NCBI RefSeq assembly: GCF_026184235.1
Contig: NZ_CP110806.1
Span: 682,001 to 746,000, forward strand
Length of the DNA: 64,000 nucleotides
Source of the DNA: Cellulomonas sp. S1-8
GTDB taxonomy: Bacteria > Actinomycetota > Actinomycetes > Actinomycetales > Cellulomonadaceae
Direction of reading: 5' to 3'
The notes beneath the pieces were generated by a model, which worked only from the letters and a program-made list of their open reading frames with translations, was not told the origin of the DNA and did no database searches. Below are positions 50,988-58,907 of this stretch, in pieces. Position numbers and translations under genes: made by a program. Numbering within the stretch: position 1 is the first letter of the stretch; the number at the start of each line of letters is the position of its first letter.

Positions 50988-52346
50988 ATGCCGATCTTCG
51001 AGCTCGACGACGGGCGCCCACGCCTCGTCCAGCCGATGCAGCCGCTCGCCGGGTCCTTCGCGCAGGAGGTCACCGCCCTGGTCACGCACCACCTCGCGGC
51101 CGTCGCCGGCGAGCCCCTGTTCGTCGTGCGGGCGCGCGGCGCGTCCGACCGCGCCGACCTGCCCGAGCTGCTGGCGCTCGACGCGTCCGGGCGTCCCGTC
51201 GTCGTGGCCGTCGCGCAGGTGCTGGACGACGACGCGATCGTCGCGGCGCTGCGGCACGGGGGTGCGGCCGCGCGGATGACGACCGGGGACCTGGCCCGCG
51301 CGTACCACGTGGACCCGAGCCGGTTCGCCGTCGACTTCGCGGCCTTCCGCGAGCACGTGCCCTTCGGCTCGGCCGCCGGGCGGACGCGCGGCGGGGTGCG
51401 CCTGCTGCTGCTGTGCTCCGAGGTCGCGGCCGAGGCCACGGATACCCTGGGCTTCCTGCGCGGCGGCGAGCACCAGGTCGACGTCATGCAGGTCGGCGTC
51501 GTCCGCGGCGACGAGCGCCGGCTGCTGGAGGTGTCGCCCCTCGCGCTGCACGAGGGCCTGCGCCGCCCGGTCGAGCCCACGGCGCTGCGCCTGGTGCGCT
51601 CCAGCGAGGCGTTCGCGACGGCCATGGCGTACGACTCCGAGCGGGCCGCGGGCCTGCCGTCGGGCCGGTCCAAGTCCCTGCCGACCGGCGAGCTGCGCGC
51701 CGTCACGCCCCCGCCGGAGCAGACCGAGCCGCCGGCGCCGACGCCCATCGGCCGGCGCGGCAGCGTGACCGAGCCGACGCCGCTGCCGTTCCGCACCGCC
51801 GGGCCCACGGCGCACCCGCCGGAGCCTCCCACCGACTCCCCACGACCCGGCGCTCCGGGCCGCCCCGACATGACCGAGTGGCCCCGCGACACGTCCGTGC
51901 CGCCGACGTCGTCGATGCTCGAGGGCCCGCCGACGCTCACGCCCGTCGCCGGGCTGCGCGCCGCCGTCGTCGACGGCTCCCCGCCGCGTGCGTCGGGCGC
52001 GCCGGGTGGTGCCGACGCCCCGACGCCGCCGCGCGGGCAGCCCGTCCCCGACGTCCCCGACGCGCGTCGCCCGGCGCGCCCTGACTGGCCGTTCCCCGAG
52101 CTCGCGATGCTGGCCAAGCGCCGCCGCGCCGTCACGACGCTGGTGTGGGTGCGCGAGCGACGCGGGCAGCGCTTCTCGGCGGTGCTGCGCCCCGACGGCA
52201 TGATCGAGCTGCCCGACGGCACGGTCCTGCCCGACCCGGACGTGGCCGCCCAGACCCTCTCGGGCGTCGAGGGCGTCGACGGGTGGCGTGCGTGGCGCAT
52301 CGGCGACGGCGGTCCGACGCTCGCGGAGGCCACGGGCGCGCTGTGA
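50988..52346 (+). CDS. Protein with degenerate nuclease-like N-terminus and C-terminal RAMA domain
   Basis: 452 residues. The N-terminal ~210 residues have the [37 protein letters not shown] pattern of NucS/DUF91-like PD-(D/E)XK proteins, but the position normally holding E-x-K reads VAQ, so it is probably not a nuclease. A Pro/Thr linker of ~160 residues follows. The last ~75 residues ([53 protein letters not shown]) match a RAMA domain, a presumed DNA-modification or nucleic-acid reader. Shine-Dalgarno AAGGAAGG lies ~11 bases upstream. Function unknown. Confidence 0.75.
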   Translation: MPIFELDDGRPRLVQPMQPLAGSFAQEVTALVTHHLAAVAGEPLFVVRARGASDRADLPELLALDASGRPVVVAVAQVLDDDAIVAALRHGGAAARMTTGDLARAYHVDPSRFAVDFAAFREHVPFGSAAGRTRGGVRLLLLCSEVAAEATDTLGFLRGGEHQVDVMQVGVVRGDERRLLEVSPLALHEGLRRPVEPTALRLVRSSEAFATAMAYDSERAAGLPSGRSKSLPTGELRAVTPPPEQTEPPAPTPIGRRGSVTEPTPLPFRTAGPTAHPPEPPTDSPRPGAPGRPDMTEWPRDTSVPPTSSMLEGPPTLTPVAGLRAAVVDGSPPRASGAPGGADAPTPPRGQPVPDVPDARRPARPDWPFPELAMLAKRRRAVTTLVWVRERRGQRFSAVLRPDGMIELPDGTVLPDPDVAAQTLSGVEGVDGWRAWRIGDGGPTLAEATGAL

Positions 52347-52362
52347 TGCCGCGGGTCGGCAC

Positions 52363-52385
52363 AGGCCGCGCAGTCCGTGCGGCCT
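52363..52385. terminator. Hairpin between convergent genes
   Basis: AGGCCGC (52363-52369) pairs with GCGGCCT (52379-52385) in the 40-bp gap between the RAMA gene and the convergent hydrolase gene. Confidence 0.5.
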
Positions 52386-52386
52386 C

Positions 52387-53463
52387 TCAGCCCCAGCCGT
52401 ACGCGATCAGCCAGCGCGTGATCTCGGCGTAGAACCGCTCGCGTGCCGGCCGCGCGGACAACGTGAGGTCGTGCATGCCGCCCGCGACGCGCACGAGCGT
52501 CGTCACGGGTCCGAGCTGCGCGGTGCGTCGCGCGATCACCTCGGTGTCGAGGACGACGTCGGCCGACCGCATCTCCTCGCTCCACCGTGGGCTGATGAGC
52601 GAGCGGTCGGAGAGCGCCGTGAGCACCGGCACGTCGATGCCCAGGCCCCGCGCGACAGTCGCGTGCCCCGCCATCACCGCGCTGAGCCAGCCCGCTCGCA
52701 CGGGGAACGTCGGGGTGGGACGCCACCGTTCGTCGACCGTCCAGTCCCCACCCGTGGCCGCGTCGATGGTGCGCGCGTAGTACCCGGGGTCGATGTTGGG
52801 CAACGCGGCCTTGGGGCTGAACCGCGCGAGCCGGCTGATGGCCGGCGCGGACAGGTGCCGCGCGAGCGACGACCCCTGGAGCTCCAGCCACGGCGCGTTC
52901 AGGACGAGCCCTCGCACGATCCCGGGGTGCCGCGCCAGCCACAGGCTGAGGACCAGCCCGCCCGTCGAGTGGCCCATGAGCAGGACGCGCGCCACGGGCC
53001 CGAGCTCGGTGCGGACCACGTCGAGCGCCGCGCCGATCTCCTCGTCGTAGGTGCGCAGGTCGTCGACGTAGCCCGGGGTCTGGTGCTCGCGCAGCGAGCG
53101 ACCGTACTTGCGCAGGTCGAGCGCGTAGAACGCGGCTCCCTGCGCGTGCCAGAACCGTGCGAGCGGCGCCTGGAAGAAGTAGTCGGACCAGCCGTGCACG
53201 TACAGGACGGCACGCGCGGGGCGCAGCGTCGCGTCGGGTCGGTGCCGCACGAGCGTGGCGGTGACCTCGCCCTCGTCGTCGTCGGCCAGGTCGAGACGAC
53301 GGGCCTCGAAGCCGTCACCGAGCGCGTCGGGCGACCAGGACGTCGTGAGCGTCGCGCCGTCCCACGCGGCGCTGCCCGGCGGCGCGGGACCGTCGGGCCG
53401 GGTGGCCGGAGCCTCGGCGGCCGCGTCGGCGGCCGGGCCTGTGAGGTCGCGCGGCTGCTCCAC
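52387..53463 (-). CDS. Alpha/beta-hydrolase (serine aminopeptidase S33 / lysophospholipase-like)
   Basis: 358 residues, no signal peptide. AVLYVHGWSDYFFQAPLARFW is the oxyanion-region strand, GHSTGG the nucleophile elbow, Asp in VLTALSDRS and His in GGMHDLTLS. This fits monoacylglycerol- or lysophospholipase-like hydrolases; the substrate is unknown. GTG start 6 bp after the stop of the MDR reductase, so the two form an operon. Confidence 0.88.
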   Translation of the reverse strand: MEQPRDLTGPAADAAAEAPATRPDGPAPPGSAAWDGATLTTSWSPDALGDGFEARRLDLADDDEGEVTATLVRHRPDATLRPARAVLYVHGWSDYFFQAPLARFWHAQGAAFYALDLRKYGRSLREHQTPGYVDDLRTYDEEIGAALDVVRTELGPVARVLLMGHSTGGLVLSLWLARHPGIVRGLVLNAPWLELQGSSLARHLSAPAISRLARFSPKAALPNIDPGYYARTIDAATGGDWTVDERWRPTPTFPVRAGWLSAVMAGHATVARGLGIDVPVLTALSDRSLISPRWSEEMRSADVVLDTEVIARRTAQLGPVTTLVRVAGGMHDLTLSARPARERFYAEITRWLIAYGWG

Positions 53464-53469
53464 GCGCCC

Positions 53470-54429
53470 TCAGACCTCGAGCACGATCTTGCCGACGTGG
53501 GCGCCGGCAGCCAGACGGGCGAGCCCGTCGGCGGCGCGGGAGAGCGGGTACGTGGAGTCGACGAGCGGCCGGACGCCCGTGCGGGCGAGGAACGCGAGCA
53601 CGTGACCGAGCTCGTCGCGGGTGCCCATCGTGGCGCCCACGATGCTGATCTCCTGGAAGAACACCCGGGTCAGCGACGCCGGCGCAGGGTCGCCGGACGT
53701 CAGACCGGCGACGACGACCCGTCCGCCCGGCCGGACCGAGCGGACCGAGTGCTCCCAGGTGGCCTTGCCGACGGTCTCCAGGACCACGTCGACCGGGCCG
53801 ACGCGCGTGCCGGGCTCGACGGCCTGCGTGGCGCCCAGCGCCAGCGCGCGCTCGCGCTTGCCCGCGTCGCGGCCCGTCACGACCATCTCGAGCCCCGCCG
53901 CGGAGCCCAGCTGCACGGCCGCGACCGCGACCCCGCCGCCCGCACCCTGCACGAGCACCCGCTGCCCGGGCTGCGCGCCGCCGGAGCGGAACAGCATCCG
54001 GTACGCCGTGAGGTAGGCGGTCGGCACGCACGCCGCCTCGACCCACGACAGCTCCGCGGGCTTGTCGACGAGGTTCCACGCGGGCACGGCGACGCGCTCG
54101 GCGAGCGTGCCCGGGTACCGCTCGGAGAGCAGCGTGCGCGGTTCGTCGACGTCGACCCCACGCCCGTCCGGCCCGCCGACCACCGCGTGCACGACGACCT
54201 CCCGTCCGTCGCCCGTGACGCCGGCGGCGTCGGTGCCGAGCACCATCGGCAGCTGCGCCGCGCGCAGCCCGACGCCCCGCAGGGACCACAGGTCGTGGTG
54301 GTTGAGCGACGCCGCGCGCACGTCGACCGTCTCCCAGCCGTCGGGTGCGGGCGCGGCGGGCGCGTCGTCGACCACGAGACCCGTCAGCGGGTCGTCGGGG
54401 GAGAAGGACACCACGCGCGCCGACAGCAT
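53470..54429 (-). CDS. MDR-superfamily zinc-binding-type dehydrogenase (quinone oxidoreductase-like)
   Basis: 319 residues. The GroES-like N-terminal domain (DVRAASLNHHDLWSLRGVG) is followed by a Rossmann domain with VLVQGAGGGVAVAAVQLGSAAGLEMVVTGRDAGKRERALALGA, which suggests NADP(H) use. The structural-zinc cysteine cluster is absent, as in quinone oxidoreductases. The ATG is chosen for the adjacent leaderless -10 box. First gene of a two-gene operon with the hydrolase. Confidence 0.9.
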   Translation of the reverse strand: MLSARVVSFSPDDPLTGLVVDDAPAAPAPDGWETVDVRAASLNHHDLWSLRGVGLRAAQLPMVLGTDAAGVTGDGREVVVHAVVGGPDGRGVDVDEPRTLLSERYPGTLAERVAVPAWNLVDKPAELSWVEAACVPTAYLTAYRMLFRSGGAQPGQRVLVQGAGGGVAVAAVQLGSAAGLEMVVTGRDAGKRERALALGATQAVEPGTRVGPVDVVLETVGKATWEHSVRSVRPGGRVVVAGLTSGDPAPASLTRVFFQEISIVGATMGTRDELGHVLAFLARTGVRPLVDSTYPLSRAADGLARLAAGAHVGKIVLEV

Positions 54430-54436
54430 GCACCCC

Positions 54437-54442
54437 ACGCTA
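54437..54442 (-). promoter_or_regulatory. -10 box of a leaderless promoter (MDR reductase, minus strand)
   Basis: On the minus strand TAGCGT, then GGGGTGC, then the ATG at 54429. Confidence 0.6.
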
Positions 54443-54526
54443 GCCCGCACGGCCACCGCCCGCCGGACGCCCCCGCGCGCCGCCCCGCCCCGCCACCCCA
54501 GGATCGCGAGAGGTCGTTCCCGCCCC

Positions 54527-54637
54527 GGGTCGGGCGTGCTGGATTGCTCTCTCGCGGGGGTGGGTCCCGCCCCTGGTGGTGAGAGAGCGATCCAGCTCGG
54601 GGTCGGGTGTGCTGGATTGCTCTCTCGCGGGGGTGGG
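54527..54637. repeat. 38-bp direct repeat with 73-bp period and an inverted copy between
   Basis: 54527-54564 and 54600-54637 are identical but for one base. Each contains GCTGGATTGCTCTCTC. Between them, 54581-54596 is its near-perfect reverse complement (one mismatch). The middle arm can pair with either neighbour, giving two mutually exclusive hairpins. It lies between two minus-strand genes. Confidence 0.85.
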
Positions 54638-54675
54638 GGGGACTCACCCCCGGTGAGGGGGTGGTCCGGCCCTCG

Positions 54676-55398
54676 TCAGAGGAGGGGGAGCATGCGGCCC
54701 AGGTCGGGGACGGCGTCGGAGGTGTAGCGAGCCTGCAGCGCGAGGGCGAGCTCGTCGACGTCGTACGGCGAGCGCCCGGTGGCGAGGCGCATCCAGCGGC
54801 GGGGGTCGACGACCTCGAGGTCCCAGCCGCCGCGCGCGCGGACGATCACGAGCAGCTCGTCCGCGACGAGGGCGAGGGCGTCACGGTCCACGGGGTCGGG
54901 CCCGGCGTCGGCCCCGCGGACGCGCCGCACCGAGCGGTACAGGTCGTCGCCGTGCACGACCAGCTCGAGCACGCGCGACACCGTCATCGTCGACAGGCGC
55001 ACCGGCCCGCGGCGGGCCTGCACGACCGGGTCGCCGGGGGCGAGCGCGTCGAGCGTCCGGAACGCTGCCGCGGCCGAGGTCCGCACGTACCCGACGGGGT
55101 CGTGCGCGTGCTCGGCCGCGAGGTGGCGTGTGGTGTCGGCGATGTCCTGCGCGCGGCCCGCGTACGTGCCGACGTACTCGCCGAGCGAGAGGGGGATCGT
55201 GTCGTCGGGGAGCGGCGTGCAGGCGGCGAGCGCGTCCATCGCCCGGCCCAGGTGCGCCCACAGCTCGACGACGGTCCAGCCGTCCAGCACCGACGCCTCC
55301 CGGCCGAGGCGCGGGTCCGCGACCTGCTCGGCCCACCCGTGCAGGCGGTCCCACTGGGTCCGGAGGGCGGCGGCGGCGGTCGTGACGTCCACAGGCAT
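54676..55398 (-). CDS. Maleylpyruvate isomerase-family, mycothiol-dependent-fold protein (TIGR03083-like)
   Basis: 240 residues. The DinB-like four-helix N-terminal domain shows the metal-binding histidines in VVELWAHLGRAMD and LELVVHGDDLYRSV. The C-terminal part resembles the small domain often fused to it. Family members use mycothiol or act as uncharacterised metalloproteins. The ATG at 55398 is chosen because a CACGAT hexamer ends 7 bases before it and the upstream extension is poor. Confidence 0.82.
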   Translation of the reverse strand: MPVDVTTAAAALRTQWDRLHGWAEQVADPRLGREASVLDGWTVVELWAHLGRAMDALAACTPLPDDTIPLSLGEYVGTYAGRAQDIADTTRHLAAEHAHDPVGYVRTSAAAAFRTLDALAPGDPVVQARRGPVRLSTMTVSRVLELVVHGDDLYRSVRRVRGADAGPDPVDRDALALVADELLVIVRARGGWDLEVVDPRRWMRLATGRSPYDVDELALALQARYTSDAVPDLGRMLPLL

Positions 55399-55499
55399 GG
55401 CGCCCATCGTGCCGTGCGCGGCCGGGTCGGCCAACCGCTGACCAGGTGCCCGCCCCGACATCGTCGCCCGGCCTCATCCACATCCCGGACATCCGGGCG

Positions 55500-55559
55500 G
55501 GCGAACCACGCCTTCGGCGGCTTCAGGACGTCGGGAAGCGGCCCAATGCGTGGTTCGCC
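55500..55559 (-). terminator. 12-bp inverted repeat downstream of metX
   Basis: GGCGAACCACGC (55500-55511) and GCGTGGTTCGCC (55548-55559) are perfect complements separated by 36 bp. They lie about 60 bp beyond the metX stop and are probably a terminator, although the long loop is unusual. Confidence 0.5.
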
Positions 55560-55621
55560 GGAGGGTGGGGGTGACGGGAGAGGGCCGGGCGGGGGAGCGT
55601 GCGGGATGCGGGCCGACGGGG

Positions 55622-56932
55622 TCAGGGGGTGTGGGCCGCCTCGCGGAGGAAGTCCGCGACGTGGCGGCCGACCTGGTCCTCCTCGATGAGGAACCCGTCG
55701 TGGCCGTAGTCCGAGTGCACGTACCGCACCGGCCCGGCGCCGGGGATGGCGGCGGCGACCCGCTCGGACTGCTCCGGGGTGAACAGCCGGTCGGAGTCGA
55801 CCGCGACGATCAGGGCACGCGCGGTGACCTGGGCGAGCGCAGCCTCGACGCCGCCGCGGTCGCGGCCCAGGTCGTGCGTGATCATCGTGCGAGTCAGGGT
55901 GACGTACGAGTTCGCGTCGAAGCGCCGGGCCAGCTTGTCGCCGTGGTGGTCGAGGTAGGACTGGACGGCGAAGCGCCCGCCCTCCAGCGGGTCCTCGGCG
56001 CCCTGCGGGATGCGGCCGAACCGGGTGTCGAGCTCCGCGGCGGAGCGGTACGTCTGGTGCGCGATCTGCCGGGCGATGCCGAGGCCGACGTGCGGGCCGT
56101 CGCCGTCCGGCACGTCGTAGTAGTCGCCGTCGCGGTAGCGCGGGTCGGCGCCGATCGCGGCGAGCTGCGTGTGGAATCCGGCGATCTGGTCGCCGGTCGT
56201 CTGCGCGCACGTCGCGATGGCCGCGATCGCGTCGACGCGGTCCGGGGCGGTGGCCGCCCACTCCAGGACGCGCTGCCCGCCCATGGACGCGCCGATGACG
56301 AGCGCCCACGCGTCGATGCCGAGCAGGTCGGCCAGGCGCAGCTCGGCGGCGACCTGGTCGCGGACCGTCAGCAGGGGGAACCGGCTGCCCCAGGGGCGCC
56401 CGTCGGGCGCGGTCGTCGCCGGGCCCGTCGACCCCTGGCACCCGCCCAGCACGTTGGGCACGACGACGAACCAGCGGTCGGTGTCGATCGGCGCGCCGGG
56501 CCCGACCATCGACTGCCACCAGCCGGGCGTCGGGTGCCCCGGCCCGGCGTCGCCGGTGACGTGCGAGTCGCCCGTCAGTGCGTGCAGGACGAGGACCGCG
56601 TTGCTGCCGTCCTCGTCGAGCTCACCCCACGTCTCGTACGCGAGGCGCACCGTGGGCAGCCGGCCGCCCGACTCGAGCTTGAGCGGGCCGAGGTCGGCGA
56701 ACTGCCGCCGACCCGGTTCGGCGCCGTCGCGCCACGCCGCGGTGGCCGGCACGGGCGGACGCTGCGGCAGCGGGCGTCGGCTGCCGAGCGTCGCACCACG
56801 CCGCGCACGGCGCCCGACGAGCGGGTCCGGCACGTCGAGCGCGTCCGACCCCGCACCGGGCTGCGCGCCGGGCATCGCACGCCGTGCGGGCGTACGGTCC
56901 GGGGCGTCGGTGCGGGGGTCGGGGTGCGTCAT
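55622..56932 (-). CDS. metX: Homoserine O-acetyltransferase
   Basis: 436 residues of the alpha/beta-hydrolase-fold MetX family. LAYETWGELDEDGSNAVLVLHALTGDSHVTG is followed by the nucleophile elbow GASMGG, Asp in VAVDSDRLF and His in YGHDGFLIE. It acetylates homoserine with acetyl-CoA for methionine synthesis. The N-terminal ~70 residues are basic and Pro-rich, longer than usual, so a later start (for example the ATG 19 codons in) is possible. It follows metY by 39 bp on the same strand and feeds it substrate. Confidence 0.94.
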   Translation of the reverse strand: MTHPDPRTDAPDRTPARRAMPGAQPGAGSDALDVPDPLVGRRARRGATLGSRRPLPQRPPVPATAAWRDGAEPGRRQFADLGPLKLESGGRLPTVRLAYETWGELDEDGSNAVLVLHALTGDSHVTGDAGPGHPTPGWWQSMVGPGAPIDTDRWFVVVPNVLGGCQGSTGPATTAPDGRPWGSRFPLLTVRDQVAAELRLADLLGIDAWALVIGASMGGQRVLEWAATAPDRVDAIAAIATCAQTTGDQIAGFHTQLAAIGADPRYRDGDYYDVPDGDGPHVGLGIARQIAHQTYRSAAELDTRFGRIPQGAEDPLEGGRFAVQSYLDHHGDKLARRFDANSYVTLTRTMITHDLGRDRGGVEAALAQVTARALIVAVDSDRLFTPEQSERVAAAIPGAGPVRYVHSDYGHDGFLIEEDQVGRHVADFLREAAHTP

Positions 56933-56971
56933 CGTGCCGGTGCCTTCCGTCGGTGCTCTGGCAGCAGGGTC

Positions 56972-58291
56972 TCAGGCGTCCTTGGCCGCGCGGAAGCCTG
57001 CGTCCAGGTCGGCAAGGATGTCATCGATGTGCTCGATGCCGACAGCCAGGCGCACGAGGCCCGGCGTGACGCCCGACTGCAGCTGCTGCTCGGGCGTGAG
57101 CTGGCTGTGCGTCGTCGACGCGGGGTGGATGACGAGCGAGCGCACGTCGCCGATGTTCGCGACGTTCGAGTGCAGCTCGAGCGCGGACACGAACGCCTGA
57201 CCGGCGGCCGCACCACCGTCGAGCTCGAAAGCCAGGACCGCGCCGGCGCCGCGCGGCGCGTACTTGAGCTGGTTGGCGTGCCAGGGGCTCGACTCCAGGC
57301 CCGCGTAGTGGACCTTGCGCACCTCGTCGCGTGCCTCGAGCCACCGGGCGACCTTCTGCGCGTTCTCGACGTGCCGCTCGACGCGCAGCGACAGGGTCTC
57401 GATGCCCTGCGCGATGAGGAACGCGTTGAACGGGCTGATCGAGGCGCCCAGGTCGCGCAGCAGCTGCACGCGCGCCTTGAGGATGAACGACAGGTTCACG
57501 CCGAAGGCGCCGCCGACGCCCAGGTCCCGCGCGAACACCAGGCCGTTGTACGACGGGTCGGGGGTGTTGTAGTTGGGGAAGCGCTCGGGGTGCTGCGCGT
57601 AGTCGAACGTGCCGCCGTCGACGATCACGCCGCCGATCGCGGAGCCGTGCCCGCCGAGGTACTTGGTGGCCGAGTGCACGACGACGTCCGCGCCCCACTG
57701 GAGCGGGTTGATCAGGTACGGCGTCGCGACGGTGTTGTCGACGACGAGCGGCACGCCGTGCTCGTGCGCGACACCCGCGACCAGCTCGATGTCGAGCACG
57801 TCGGCCTGAGGGTTCGGGATCGTCTCGGCGAAGAACAGCTTGGTGTTCGGGCGGATCGCGTCGCGCCACGCCTGCGCGTCGTGCGGGTCGCTGACGAACG
57901 TCGTCTCGATGCCGAGCTTGGGCAGCGTGTGGCGCAGGAGGTTGTAGGTGCCCCCGTACAGGCTGGGGGAGGCGACGACGTGGTCCCCGGCCTCGGCGAC
58001 GTTGAGGATCGCGAACGTCGACGCCGACTGGCCGGATGCGAGCAGCAGCGCGCCGACCCCGCCCTCGAGGCTCGCGATGCGGTTCTCGACGACCTCCGTC
58101 GTCGGGTTGCCGATGCGCGTGTAGATGGGCCCGAGCTCCTTGAGCGCGAACCGGTCCGCGGCCTGCTCGGCGGAGTCGAAGACGAACGACGTCGTCTGGT
58201 AGATCGGCAGGGCGCGTGCCCCGGTCGTGGGGTCGGCGGTCTGGCCCGCGTGGATCTGGCGGGTCTCGAAGCTCCAGCTCTCGTTGCTCAT
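56972..58291 (-). CDS. metY: O-acetylhomoserine sulfhydrylase
   Basis: 439 residues of the Cys/Met-metabolism PLP family. Signatures are [50 protein letters not shown], and the PLP lysine in [11 protein letters not shown]. It converts O-acetylhomoserine and sulfide to homocysteine. A good Shine-Dalgarno (GAGGAG) precedes the ATG. The 5' leader of about 215 nt carries a leaderless micro-ORF and GC-rich palindromes (58434-58449 and 58373-58382), hinting at attenuation. I see no recognisable SAM riboswitch. Confidence 0.95.
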   Translation of the reverse strand: MSNESWSFETRQIHAGQTADPTTGARALPIYQTTSFVFDSAEQAADRFALKELGPIYTRIGNPTTEVVENRIASLEGGVGALLLASGQSASTFAILNVAEAGDHVVASPSLYGGTYNLLRHTLPKLGIETTFVSDPHDAQAWRDAIRPNTKLFFAETIPNPQADVLDIELVAGVAHEHGVPLVVDNTVATPYLINPLQWGADVVVHSATKYLGGHGSAIGGVIVDGGTFDYAQHPERFPNYNTPDPSYNGLVFARDLGVGGAFGVNLSFILKARVQLLRDLGASISPFNAFLIAQGIETLSLRVERHVENAQKVARWLEARDEVRKVHYAGLESSPWHANQLKYAPRGAGAVLAFELDGGAAAGQAFVSALELHSNVANIGDVRSLVIHPASTTHSQLTPEQQLQSGVTPGLVRLAVGIEHIDDILADLDAGFRAAKDA

Positions 58292-58482
58292 GGTGTGCTC
58301 CTCGCCGGCGTGCTGCCGGTGGTCGGTGGGCGATGGGGGGAGGTCGCCCGAGGAGCGCGCAGTCGACGCCCGCCCCGCGGGGGGTCAGGGGGATGCGCAC
58401 GTGCCGAGCCGTGGCCGGGACGCGGAGCCGGTGACCCCGACGTCGGGGTGGGCGGTCCGCGGGCAGGCCGAACGTGCGCTGG

Positions 58483-58506
58483 TCAGCGACACATTCGACG
58501 GAACAT
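58483..58506 (-). CDS. Leaderless 7-codon upstream ORF of metY (MFRRMCR)
   Basis: ATG at 58506 to TGA at 58483 on the minus strand, coding Met-Phe-Arg-Arg-Met-Cys-Arg. It begins exactly 7 bases after a TACTCT -10 box, the same layout as the leaderless genes here. Family knowledge: leaderless cysteine-containing micro-ORFs act as cysteine-responsive attenuators upstream of sulfur genes in mycobacteria. That it works this way here is inference. Confidence 0.5.
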   Translation of the reverse strand: MFRRMCR

Positions 58507-58513
58507 GGCAAGG

Positions 58514-58519
58514 AGAGTA
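58514..58519 (-). promoter_or_regulatory. -10 box of the metY-metX promoter
   Basis: On the minus strand TACTCT, then CCTTGCC, then the ATG of the micro-ORF at 58506. It gives a leader of about 215 nt before metY. Confidence 0.55.
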
Positions 58520-58552
58520 CGTCGGCCGTCCCGATCCCCGACACGCACGTCT

Positions 58553-58583
58553 CACGATCAGAGACGATCGTGCCCATCGTCTC
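58553..58583. promoter_or_regulatory. Nested inverted repeats upstream of the metY promoter
   Basis: GAGACGAT (58561-58568) pairs with ATCGTCTC (58576-58583); overlapping this, CACGATC (58553-58559) pairs with GATCGTG (58566-58572). On the metY side they cover the region just upstream of the -35, as expected for an operator or activator site. The regulator is unknown. Confidence 0.5.
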
Positions 58584-58640
58584 GGTGCCGCGCCGCGACA
58601 TCTCACCCGCCGCCCCCCGCCTCAGGCACCCCACCCACCC

Positions 58641-58769
58641 CGACCGGAACGTGGGTACTCGTTCACGGGTCGTTGGCGTGAGCGGTGTTCCGGTCGACGG
58701 TGTGAGTGGGCTCCGACCGGAACGTGGGTACCCGTCCCGGGGGCGGTGACGTGAGCGGTGTTCCGGTCG
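58641..58769. repeat. Two palindromic units with a 73-bp period
   Basis: Each unit begins CGACCGGAACGTGGGTAC and ends with CGTGAGCGGTGTTCCGGTCG; the outer 10 bases are exact inverted repeats (58641-58650 with 58687-58696, and 58714-58723 with 58760-58769). Outer arms are conserved between units while the centres differ. Confidence 0.85.
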
Positions 58770-58877
58770 GGAGGGGTGGTGGCGCGGCGGTTCACCCGGA
58801 TGGCCGCAGGGGTCTGTCCGGGTTGCTCCCGAAGCACAACGATGTGACTTCTGGGACCGGTGTGACAGGTGTTCTCT

Positions 58878-58900
58878 TGTGGGAATCCCACAGGTAGCGT
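58878..58900 (+). promoter_or_regulatory. Palindrome and leaderless promoter of the NlpC/P60 gene
   Basis: TGTGGGAATCCCACA (58878-58892) is a perfect odd palindrome two bases before the -10 box TAGCGT (58895-58900). That is followed by CCCAGAC and the GTG at 58908. A bound protein would block the promoter spacer. Confidence 0.55.
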
Positions 58901-58907
58901 CCCAGAC

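Larger units (their letters stand above)
58520..58907. other. Divergent intergenic region between metY and the NlpC/P60 gene
   Basis: About 390 bp with no plausible gene. From the metY side it holds nested inverted repeats (58553-58583), a 73-bp-period repeat pair (58641-58769), two TGTGAC hexamers (58843-58848, 58861-58866) and the palindromic promoter region of the hydrolase gene (58878-58900). Confidence 0.7.

Noticed and set aside
58292..58506. SAM riboswitch in the metY leader
   Set aside because: I looked for the conserved SAM-I and SAM-IV cores and did not find them.
58780..58907. c-di-AMP (ydaO) riboswitch upstream of the NlpC/P60 gene
   Set aside because: Such elements are common before actinobacterial cell-wall hydrolases, but the -10 box lies 7 bases from the start codon, leaving no leader to hold one.
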